From Loxodes magnus (lineage: Eukaryota; Ciliophora; Karyorelictea; Loxodida; Loxodidae): a stretch of 64,000 bases of DNA. The stretch spans positions 186,001 to 250,000 of the forward strand of contig CAMPDV010000432.1 of assembly GCA_946699065.1 (NCBI GenBank), written 5' to 3'. Within the stretch, counting starts at the first letter, position 1, and the number at the start of each line of letters is the position of its first letter. Position numbers and translations under genes: made by a program. Below the pieces are notes generated by a model. That model did no database searches. It was given only the letters and a program-made list of their open reading frames with translations, and was not told the DNA's origin. Below are positions 51,073 through 61,562 of this stretch, piece by piece.

Positions 51073-54000
51073 AAAAGGTAGAAGACAGTGATATGAAACC
51101 TTTACTAAGAAGTTAATATATCTAAAAAGAGAAAACCAATAAACCATAAAATATCCTATTATTATGGCTATTTAGATTTGTAACATATAATCTTAAACTT
51201 CTTTATTTATAAAAGTGTGCTCTTTTAATAATCATTATAGCAAGTGAAAATATGTCCCTCTAAAGTCTTTAGTAGAAGGGAAAGTAAGTATTATATAATT
51301 TATGATGTTGGTATAAAGAAACATTAGTAAGGATTACCAGAAGTTTTAAAAAATAATATATTAGAAGCATAAACAACAACAAAAAACAAATATTAGGTAT
51401 CTATGTAATAATAGAGTAAAATCTAACTAATATAAGACATTATATTTATTTAGTATTAATTCTTCATTTCACTTTTATACTAAATTATTAAAGCAAATAC
51501 CTTAAACATTTACTCTCTTATTTTTTTATATTAAAAAATTGATTTAGTTCAAGAGTTTTAGATAAGTTTGGAAAAAACATTATAAATAAAGATAAAAATA
51601 TAAATAAATAAAAATTTAGCAGTATAGATAATAATCATTAGAGATAGATTAATATTAAACTTAAAGTTCTAAAGTTTAATTAAGATATTTTTATACGATT
51701 TTATCTATAAATCTAAACAAATAATTATATTTGTATTAATAAGGAAGGCTCTTATATATAATTATATCAACAAGTAGTTTTTTAATTAGGTTTAGTTTTT
51801 TCTACTTTTGTAATTAATAATTGTTTCTCATTTCTGTCTAAAAATTATAATAATTCTCTTTATTGGGCTTTTCATCTTTTGATTATAAGCTCTACAGTCA
51901 GTAAGAAATATAGACTCTTCTGTATTTTTATGGATCATTTAGGAAAGTTATTTTTTCTATTCTGTCTTTGATATCAGTAAGTTAAACTTAATGTTTCGAA
52001 TTTGAATTTCTTATTGTGTTAGAGAGGAGAGAATTAGTTGAAATTCAATAAAAAATTTTTATATTTAACCCTCTTGTAATATTTATAGCTTAGGCTTTAA
52101 GTATTGCATTATGTCTCATTAACTAAACAATTAAACTTTTTATTTTTATTAAAGATGTTTTATATTTGTGTTTATAAATTTCCATATGCAAGTTAAGTCT
52201 AAGCTAAAATTCAATTAATTGCTTTTCGTAGATCTAAACAGATTTTAAGAATGTTCTTAGACTAAGTTGATTGTACTTTTTTAAAATAAAAGTTTTGAGA
52301 ATAGGGTTTAAGCTCAATCGGTTTACTAAAGCATTCTATTATTTCTCTGTATCTTAGAAAGTTTTAAGATTTCTCCTTTACAAATTTAGCCTTAAGATTT
52401 TTTCCAAGGACTTGATTGACTGATTGTGTATTTTGTCTTATATTTATTTCTTTTGGATTGAACCTTTAGTGTTAATAGAACTTAAGTAAATTACCTTATA
52501 TTTGCTAATTAAAGCTCTTAATATTTTTTTTGATACCTCAGAGAAATTCCTTTATTACTATATTCTTATAGATTTAAAAAATTTACTTAAAAGCTTCATT
52601 TAAACATGTTTTTTGGTTCTTCAAGCTTTTATAATTTAATAATAAAAATTTGAATTTATATTTAAAGAGTGAAATTTAAAGAAAAAGGAGAGGTTTAATC
52701 GTCAATAAATAGCTACAACAAACAATTAAGATTAAAAACTGAAGAGAATGTTAAAGCTAAAGAAAGAGAAGTAAAAATAGACTAGAGATGACTTAATTGA
52801 GATATCTAAAGATTAAAAATTTTATCATGCGGAATATTTTCAAAAGATTTATAGATTTTGATCTATGATCTCTTCTTTATGACTTGCTCACTTTTTAAAA
52901 GTGTAAGCTGCTATAATATGGTTAAGCAAATATTAAGGCTTTAATTTTCCTCTAATGTTTATTATTTTAAAATTTACTAGAGAAGTAGTTTCCGTATCAA
53001 TAGGATTAAAAATATTTTTACTAAGGAATTCATTTTTGTATTTGGTAAATAGTTTCTTACATATTCGCAAAGTTATCGACTGAAGCAAATATTTTTAATA
53101 AACTTTATGCTTTTCTGAGTGATTTCTCTATTTATAAACAGATCTAAATTATACGAAGTATTTTATTCAAAACATCATTTCAGCAAGTAGAAGTCCAAAT
53201 ATAAATAATACTTCACATACTATTGCCTACTTCTTAATCTCAAAGCTTAAATCATCAAATTCAAGTTTTAATTCGCTTTTTAGTTCTGCTATTTAGTTAA
53301 TAATACTTATTTCTTTTAATTAATTTACTGATCAATAGATTCTTAGACTCAACTATTTATTCTTCCTAGGATATTGACTGAAATTCTAGAAATTTCAATT
53401 AAGTTTAGTGTATTCTTAATCTTGCAAGCTTCGAATACCTAAGCAAAAAATAAACTTCATAAGTAATCCTCCTATAGCCAGGAAATTATATACCTCTAAT
53501 GACTGTCTTCTCATTTTGTTTGATCTTTTTCTAGGATTTCTTTTTTTGATTGGTTAAAAAGCTAAATTTCCTTGTAAATTTCTTACCTACTAGCTAGTAC
53601 TAATTAATAAGTTTCTTTTTTTAGTCTACTTTATGATCGCTAATATTTTTGTTTTATTTTAGCTCTTTTTAGCTTAGTTATCTTAGATATTTCAAAGTAA
53701 CTATTTTATCAGCTTATTCAATCTTTAGTCTTGGATTTAGCCAAGTAATTTTTATTCTTGCTTTAACTATTTTTATGGTTTTCTTTCAATAAAATGATTG
53801 GGGTAATTAATTTCCGCTATATAGTCTAGTAAAGTAATAGAACGCACTAGCTTAGCTGATTAATAATTTGAGTGTCTTATTCTTTCATCTGTAATTTATT
53901 AGAAAACTCTATTATTTTCTTAAATTATCTAAGTTTTGCTTATCAAGAGAGCTATTTACCATTCCAAAATCTTACGCTTTAAAGAAAATTTTGGTTATTC

Positions 54001-56956
54001 AAAAGGCATAGTATGCTGAATTAACTTAGGAGAATCTCTTCTAAAGTTAAAATTAACACAACATTAATAAGTTATCTTCTTTCTCCCTTGGCTAAAAGCC
54101 TTTTTGCCTTACAACTACTACTTTTGGTATATTTCTTGTAATAGGTAACTAGTGAAAATATGCTTCTTCCTTTGACACTTATATAATTATTCATCTAGTT
54201 TATAATTTTTCCTCTAAAAGTTCAAAATAATACAGCTGTCTTATATTAACTTCTATTTACCTTCTTTAAGTATGTAGACTTAACCTTTGAGTTCAGCTTT
54301 GAAAGTTAATCAGTCAATGGTTGATGTGACAAATTGTAATTATAGTAAAGCCAAAAAAGAAAACAAGGTTTCATCTTAAGTTGCTTCTTATGCAATTATT
54401 CCTGTTTTATTTCCCTTAATAGTTCAGTCTCATTAAATTAATTCTTATATATTTCTTGTAGCATCTTAAAACTTTAAAGTCAGCGTCTAATATTAATTAT
54501 TTAACTCTTCTTTCTTTTTATATCTTTACACTTTTCGTGAAATTGAAAATAATCTCATAATTATGTCTTAAAGATTATCTTTATTATTAGTCAATTCATT
54601 CACTTTATCTTTAAATAATTCTAAAGAGTTTGGCTTATAGAACGTTAATACAGACTTTTTATAAAAGATTTATATTTCTTCGAATTAAATAACAAGAAGC
54701 TATTAAAAATTTTATATATGTTTAGAATTCTGTTAAATTTAATTATTACTCAAAATTTTAAAAGACCAAAATAAAAGAACTCAAAAAGATCTTCCTGATT
54801 TACAAATGTAGCTTAAAGTAATTTTTTTTTTTTGCTAATAGCTTTTATATAATTAAAAAACTTACGATCTAAAGGCAAAAAATATTTTAGTTGAAACTAC
54901 AATGTTGAAATCATAAAAAACATATTCTTTTAATTAACTTATGCTTTTTAAAACATTTCCAATTTGGTAGAGAAATCCATTTTCAAATCAAATTCTTTTT
55001 TTAATTATTTAATAAGTCAATTCTAATTTTATTTTGATGGTCCTCTTTAATATTACATTTTAAGTTATAAAGTAGCAACTTTAAAAATTGAAGTTAACTT
55101 GACTTATTCTTCAATTATTTTTTACTAAAAAGAAATAAAATAATTGTTTATTTTTAAAGAATTATTTTTAAATTAATTATGAAATTGACTAAATACATTT
55201 CAATTTTTAAAAGGAATCAAGATAATTTTCCTTAGTTTTAAAAGATATATTTCCTTAATTATTGTAATTTTGTATTTTTCAATGTATAATTATAAAAATT
55301 TTATTATTAAAAAAAAAGAGTTTTAAGAAAACATGATAAAAACGTTATTTTAATCTAATTTTGTATCTTTAGATATTTTAGTTTTTATTTATTTTCTTTT
55401 TCATGATCTTAATACTTTATTGATTAAAAAAATAAGAATTTGATTTTTTCATTTTGTGTACATCTAAGGAGCTTTTTTATATTTTTTAAATTCTATGATA
55501 AGTTTTTTTTGATTTTAATATCTTTTATTTTTTTTTCTTTAATGAACTTCTTTTAAACTTGTAAAAAAAATATTTTAGTGTTTTAATTCATAAGTTTGAG
55601 TATTTACATTAGAGGTATAATTAAGTTTAAATGTATATGAAGAATTCTAAACATTTAGTTATTATAGATTACGTATTTTTAGTTAAATAATTATTCCTAT
55701 TTTATTTATTAAGAATGTAAGCATATTACAAGCAATACAAACCTTTTATTTATTATTTGATGTTTATTAAACTATTTGTTAATAGCAAAGGGGTATTAAA
55801 TCTTAATCTTAATTAAGCTTTTAAATTTTATGGTTTTATTCATTCTATGTTTTATATAGTCATTTTTACCTTTTTATATAGTCTCAGTAAAAAAGCAATT
55901 TATTTAATCCATAAATGTTTTTGGATTTTATTATGTTTATTTATGAAGCAAGTATATTTTTTTATCGAAAGTTTCTTATTTGATTATAATTATAAATCAG
56001 CATCTTATTATTTAATTAAGTTCTAAATTTTTATAATTAGTTCCAAGATTTTAATTGTTTAATACCATTTACATTCTTTTATTCTTAGTCAAAGTGTATT
56101 ATAATTATTTTTATGTTTTTCATTTATATTTTTAATTATATAATTTAGCTTCTTAAGATTTTAGTAAGAGTTATTTAATTATTAAGCCTAAAACTTAAGC
56201 TTTAAATTAGGTATTTCCAAAAAGATTTATTTTATTTTTTATTAGGTCGCTTAATAAATTTTATTGAAAGAATATAAATTTATATATCAATTTTTTGTGT
56301 TAAAACTAAGTAATTTTAAATTAATTAAAAAAAAGAGTAGATTCTTTTTCAGGATCTATAATTTTTGTTAGTTAGTTAAAAGAATTTCATTTAGAAAGTT
56401 TATTATTAATTAAAATAATTTCTACAAAATTAAAATTTTAACCTTTCTATTGTTTTAGTAACTTTGATTTTATATTCTAAGACATTGACAATTTCTTTTT
56501 TGTACGTTTGTTATTAATAAATTTAATGTTTATTATTTCTTTTTTTTAATTTATTTTATTATTTTATTAAAGGAACCATTTAGTTTATTTATTAAATAGT
56601 TTTTTGTAAAACACATTATGTAAGTTAGTTTGTTTTTTAATTATATAATCAATGTTTTTTAAATCTAAATTATTTTAGTGATATTAATAATTAATTTCCA
56701 ATGTTTGTTATAAGTTGCATGAGTTTTTATCATTTTAATAAATTTTGCAAATTATTTTGTTTTTTTAAACAATAATGAGAATTGTAGTTTCAATGCTCTT
56801 TTCATAAAAGTTCAGCATTTTATTAGTTTATTTAGTTTTTAAATATCTAAATTAAAATTAAATAAAATTTGTTTAATAAACTTAAGTTAATAAATATTAT
56901 TAAATTCTGGTATTTTTAAGTATTTATAAATTCGAGTGAATGAAAATTATAAAAAA
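51073..56956. other. Long AT-rich region, no supported gene
   Basis: About 5.9 kb. Between about 53.1 and 54.4 kb the minus strand has several overlapping frames that resemble coiled-coil protein, one of them with QEIYKEIQLFNQSKKEILEK; a gene with small introns is possible there but I could not choose a frame. 54.7-56.9 kb is T/A-rich with no gene. Confidence 0.35.
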
Positions 56957-58799
56957 ATGGTTTCGGCAAGAGAAAGTGAATACATCATTTAAGGTTCGTA
57001 AATTTAAGAGTTAGACAAGATTGATGAGGGTAGTTTCGGTGTGGTTTACAAGGGTCTGATGTAAGGTTGTATTAAGGTAGCGATCAAGAAGCTTTACAAC
57101 TAAAGTATATCTTAATAAGCGAAAAAGGATTTGGAGTAGGAGATAGCTTTGACTTAGAAAATGAGGCATCCGAACATCATAACAGTATATGGTTACTGTT
57201 TATCTCCATTGTAATTGATAATGAAGTATTTGCCTTAAAATTTATTTAGCTTGTTGCACAACGAGTAGGAGTTGTTGTGGGAATTGCGTTACAAAATAAG
57301 TTTGGATATAGTTCTTGGTTTGTAGTACATTCATCAAAGAAGTATCATCCATAGAGATCTAAAAAGCAACAATATCATGTTGAACGATAAGTTTAAGGCT
57401 AAGATAACGGATTTTGGTTTATCGAGGGTGAGAACTGAGTCTAGGTCAATAAAATCGAACAGGTAGGTGGGCAACATTCGTTGGATGGCGCCGGAGTTAA
57501 TGGACATAGAGCCAAACTATAGTCAGTAATCTGATATATTTGCCTTAGGGGTAATCTTTTGGGAGATAGCAACTCGCGAGGTACCTTTTCTGCATTCGGA
57601 AGATCGTTACATAGAAAAGGGGATAAAAAAGGGTAGGAGAGAAAAAATTCCTAGTGATTGTCCCTGTGAGTATGGTTAGATAATATAAGGATGTTGGTAA
57701 TAAGATCCTTTATAGAGAGTTGAGCTTGAGGTAATAAAAGGTCAGTTGGTAGAGTTGTTAAATCTGAATCGGGGTTAGTAAGTTGTGGTAAAGCCAGTTT
57801 TGCCAAATATATCTTCCAATCTATAAAATTTGAAAATAGTGGAAGAAAATAAAACTTAATTTGAAGGCTAAAAAATGTACGAAATAGGTTACGATTAAAG
57901 TCAAGGTAAGCATTTAAAATTTAGATTAAGTTTTGACTGGACACGAGAATGGAGTTGGAGCGATCGCTTTAAGTTAGGACTTGAAATGGATTGTCTCAGG
58001 CAGTCTCGATACAACGATACGTGTATGGAATTTCCAATCTGGCAGTTGTACGAGAACCTTGACTGGACACGAGAATTGAGTTGGAGCGATCGCTTTAAGT
58101 TAGGACTTGAAATGGATTGTCTCAGGCAGTCTCGATACAACGATACGTGTATGGAATTTCCAATCTGGCAGTTGTACGAGAACCTTGACTGGACACGAGA
58201 ATGGAGTTTGAGCGATCGCTTTAAGTTAGGACTTGAAATGGATTGTCTCAGGCAGTCTCGATACAACGATACGTGTATGGAATTTCCAATCTGGCAGTTG
58301 TACGAGAACCTTGACTGGACACGAGAAGTCAGTTTGAGCGATCGCTTTAAGTTAGGACTTGAAATGGATTGTCTCAGGCAGTGGAGATACAACGATACGT
58401 GTATGGAATTTCCAATCTGGCAGTTGTACGAGAACCTTGACTGGACACGAGAATTCAGTTGTAGCGATCGCTTTAAGTTAGGACTTGAAATGGATTGTCT
58501 CAGGCAGTAGAGATACAACGATACGTGTATGGTCTTTCTCAACTGGTGAGTTAATTCGAACTATCAATGGGCATTCGGACGTTGTGCGAAGTATTTGTTT
58601 AAGTAACGACATGAACTTTATATTTTCTGGATCTTACGACAAAACAATCAAGATTTGAAATTTTAATACGGGTGATTGTATATAGACATTATAAGGACAC
58701 ACAGGTGAAATAATTTCAATAGCATTGAGTAAGGACAACAAGTGGTTGGTATCTGGTTCTGCTGACACAACAATAAGAAAGTGGAAGGTTTCGAATTGA
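56957..58799 (+). CDS. TKL-like protein kinase fused to a seven-blade WD40 propeller
   Basis: 607-residue fusion. The N-terminal kinase (about residues 18-285) is complete: DEGSFGVVYKG glycine loop, VAIKKLY Lys, SIIHRDLKSNNIML catalytic loop, ITDFGLSRV, RWMAPELMD, SDIFALGVIFWEIATREVPF. The sequence is of the TKL/receptor-like type and should phosphorylate Ser/Thr. A 19-nt intron (57906-57924, GT...AG) shifts the frame into the WD40 part. Seven WD40 repeats follow, the number for one closed propeller. The first five are the same homogenised 126-nt unit as the giant array, differing at the same few codons (NG/NW/NG/KS/NS after GHE; Leu, Leu, Leu, Gly, Arg before Asp). The last two (NGHSDVVRSICLSNDMNFIF and LQGHTGEIISIALSKDNKWL) are ordinary diverged blades. 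No membrane segment. Stop UGA at 58797-58799. Codons are richer in G and C than in neighbouring genes. Confidence 0.93.
57925..58526 (+). repeat. Five homogenised WD40 units shared with the giant array
   Basis: Period 126; almost base-for-base the same as units at 40317-45052 except at the variable codons. The first unit begins right after a 19-nt intron; the fifth grades into diverged sequence at about 58527. Confidence 0.95.
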
Positions 58800-58829
58800 G
58801 ATTTGTGAAATAAACATTTTAAGTTTTAC

Positions 58830-59452
58830 GTTTAAAGTATCAAAGTATTAAAGTATTAAGTTATTAAAGTATTAAGTTATTAAGTTATTAAAGTATTAAG
58901 TTATTAAAGTATTAAGTTATTAAAGTATTAAGTTATTAAGTATTAAAGTATTAAAGTATTAAGTTATTAAAGTATTAAGTTATTAAAGTATTAAGTTATT
59001 AAAGTATTAAGTTATTAAAGTATTAAGTTATTAAAGTATTAAGTTATTAAGTTATTAATTAAAGTATTAAGTTATTAAGTTATTAAGTTATTAAGTTATT
59101 AAAGTATTAAGTTAAGTTATTAAGTTATTAAAGTATTAAAGTATTTATTAAAGTTATTAAGTTATTAAGTTATTAAAGTATTAAGTTATTAAAGTATTAA
59201 GTTATTAAAGTATTAAGTTATTAAAGTATTAAAGTATTAAAGTATTAAAGTATTAAAGTATTAAGTTATTAAAGTATTAAAGTATTAAAGTATTAAGTTA
59301 TTAAAGTATTAAGTTATTAAAGTATTAAAGTATTAAAGTATTAAGTTATTAAAGTATTAAGTTATTAAAGTATTAAGTTATTAAAGTATTAAAGTATTAA
59401 AGTATTAAAGTATTAAGTTATTAAGGTATTAAAGTATTAAAGTATTTAGTAA
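58830..59452. repeat. AAGTATT/AAGTTATT short-motif satellite
   Basis: About 620 bases made almost wholly of mixed 7- and 8-base units, TTAAAGTA and TTAAGTTA variants, with no G/C clusters. Starts 30 bases past the kinase-WD40 stop. Noncoding; perhaps a structural or matrix-attachment-like tract, but no function is shown. Confidence 0.95.
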
Positions 59453-59658
59453 ATTAAAAAATATGTTAAAGTTTTTTTTTATTTTGTGTTAATGGTTTTT
59501 TTAAGATTTAATAGTTATTTATTAAGGTTGAGTTAAATTTAAGTTAAGTTTATATTTCTATAAAAAAGGAGTCAACGTACTTCATTAAAGTTTAAAGTTT
59601 AATTGTTTTTTTTTTAGTAGTTTGTATTTGTAATAATTAGTTAAGTATTTTATTTAAG

Positions 59659-59817
59659 TTTTAAAAAACGGCTAGTTAAAACTGTTATTTTTTTTAATTT
59701 AGGAATTTTTTAGGTAATTTTATTTTAAAGTGTATGTGATTTTTTTTAGACTTAAGTTCTAAGTAAAGTTTTTAAATTTAAGTAATGAGTTAGGATTTTT
59801 TTTGAATGGACAGTTTA
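59659..59817. repeat. Imperfect direct duplication, copy 1
   Basis: About 155 bases, beginning AAAAAACGGCTAGTTAAAAC and ending near GAATGGACAGTTT, repeated with few changes at 59930-60093. Noncoding. Confidence 0.9.
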
Positions 59818-59929
59818 GGATTTTTTTCTAGTTTAATGGTTTAATTTCTAGTTTAAAGAGTTTAATTTCTAGTTTAATTTCTAGTTTAATTTCTAGTTTA
59901 ATTTTTTAAAATTTTTAAAATTTTTTTTA

Positions 59930-60093
59930 AGTTCTAAAAAACGGCTAGTTAAAACTGCTATTTTTTTTAGCTTAGGAAATTTTTTAGGTAATTTTATTTT
60001 AAAGTGTATGTGATTTTTTTTAGACTTAAGTTCTAAGTAAAATTTTTAAATTTAAGTAATGAGTTAGGATTTTTTTTTGAATGAACAGTTTAA
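59930..60093. repeat. Imperfect direct duplication, copy 2
   Basis: Second copy of the element at 59659-59817, separated from it by a GTTTAATTTCTA-type microsatellite. Confidence 0.9.
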
Positions 60094-60279
60094 GATAATT
60101 TATATTTTAATTTTTTTAATTTTTCCATTAAGTCAAGCATTGTAATATTTTTTTAATTTGAGTGACGTAGCATATGTTTTTTTTAAGTAAGTTATTAATT
60201 TTGAGTGTATTTCCGATAGTAAAAAGTTTTGATAATTTTTTTTCTATTTTTTCATGAGATAGAAGCCTGAAAATGGTAA

Positions 60280-60393
60280 AAAGTGTCAAAGCCTTTTTTT
60301 GCTCAGCGTTTTACACTATAGGGCTGAGTTGGGACGGAACAACTTGGGGGGTTTCGGGATTGATTCAGTCAGAAAGGAATAAAATGAAAAAAA
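60280..60393 (+). repeat. Dispersed GC-richer motif, copy 1
   Basis: Contains TTTTTTTGCTCAGC, TTTTACACTATAGGG, a GGGACGGAACAACTT block and CAGAAAGGAATAAAAT. The same blocks in order return at about 60955-61050 and, shorter, at 61290-61345. Stands out from the AT-rich flanks; could be a small transcribed element or a transposon end. Confidence 0.7.
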
Positions 60394-60400
60394 GTTTTCA

Positions 60401-60760
60401 TTATTTAAAAGGGTCTTGAAAATTTTTGAAATTGGTTTTGAAAATTTTTGAAATTGGTTTTGAAAATTTTTGATATTGGTTTTGAAAATTTTTGAAATTG
60501 GTTTTGAAAATTTTTGATATTGGTTTTGAAAACTTTTGATATTGGTTTTGAAAATTTTTGATATTGGTTTTGAAAATTTTTGATATTGGTTTTGAAAACT
60601 TTTGATATTGGTTTTGAAAATTTTTGATATTGGTTTTGAAAACTTTTGATATTGGTTTTGAAAATTTTTGATATTGGTTTTGAAAATTTTTGATATTGGT
60701 TTTGAAAACTTTTGATATTGGTTTTGAAAATTTTTTAATTGGGATTTGAAAATTTTGATA
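60401..60760. repeat. 22-nt minisatellite
   Basis: About 16 copies of a unit like TTTTGAAAATTTTTGATATTGG. Its minus strand is open for 150 codons under the standard code (KNFQNQYQKFSKP periodicity) only because of the repeat; not supported as a gene. Confidence 0.9.
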
Positions 60761-60954
60761 TTTGAATTGAATATTTTTGACTTTGATTTTGAAAATTTTG
60801 ATTTTGGTTTTGAATTGTGTCCATATTTTAAATTTATATTTTGAAATTTTCATGTTTTATTTTTTGTGAATTTTTTTTTAAAATAGGTTTTGTCAAATTT
60901 TTGATTTAAATCTTATTTTAGCGCTATTTGATTCAAATTGAAAAAATAAAAAAG

Positions 60955-61050
60955 TCTTTTTTTGCTCAGCTTTTTACACTATAGGGACGAGCCGGCACGG
61001 AACAAACTGAGAGAATTTGGAATAGAAAAAGGTCAGAAAGGAATAAAATT
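60955..61050 (+). repeat. Dispersed GC-richer motif, copy 2
   Basis: Repeats TTTTTTTGCTCAGCTTTTTA, CACTATAGGGACGAG, GGCACGGAACAAAC and CAGAAAGGAATAAAAT of copy 1, with several substitutions. Confidence 0.7.
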
Positions 61051-61289
61051 TTAGAAAAATTTAAAAATCGAAAAGAGTATACAGAAAAAAATAGATAACA
61101 ATTTTTTTGAAAATTTTGATTTTGGGTTGTGATACTCTTTAGATTTTGTATTTTACATTTATGATAATGGATGTTTTTAAATGTATTGGATCAAGATGAT
61201 AAATTTTTTGATTTAAAACAATTTTTTTGGCTAAAAAAAAAAGGAAAATAAGAAAATATAAAGCTCTAAATTGAGAAAATTTTAATTTT

Positions 61290-61345
61290 GTTTTTTTGCT
61301 CAGCTTTTTACACTGCAAGACTTTTTTCGGACGGAATAAACTTAA
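61290..61345 (+). repeat. Dispersed GC-richer motif, partial copy 3
   Basis: TTTTTTTGCTCAGCTTTTTA and CACTGCA, then CGGACGGAATAAAC; shorter and more diverged than the first two copies. A fainter trace (GTGTCAAAGCCTTTTTTTAT) occurs near 61438. Confidence 0.55.
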
Positions 61346-61562
61346 AAATTTAAGAAACAGAGACTTAAAGGTATCTTTTAGTCTATTTTTTTTAAAATAT
61401 TTGAAAAAAAGTTAAAGATTGTTTAAAAATCAGAAAAGTGTCAAAGCCTTTTTTTATCCGAGTTTAGCTATAAAAGAGATTTTCTAAAAGGAAAAAATAA
61501 AAAAATATAAGTTTAAAAGAAAAGAAATTTTTATTTTAAAAAGTTAAATAAAAAGAGAAAAT

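Larger units (their letters stand above)
59453..61562. other. Repeat-rich AT region
   Basis: About 2.1 kb without a supported gene. It holds an imperfect 150-base direct duplication, a 22-nt minisatellite and copies of a GC-richer dispersed motif, listed separately. A T-rich GTTTAATTTCTA repeat fills 59820-59905. Confidence 0.5.

Noticed and set aside
58830..59452. Telomeric repeat tract
   Set aside because: Units are AAGTATT/AAGTTATT, without the G-rich strand of ciliate telomeres, and unique DNA continues on both sides.
60401..60853. Minus-strand 150-codon frame (KNFQNQYQ repeats)
   Set aside because: Follows a 22-nt minisatellite exactly and has no non-repeat coding context.
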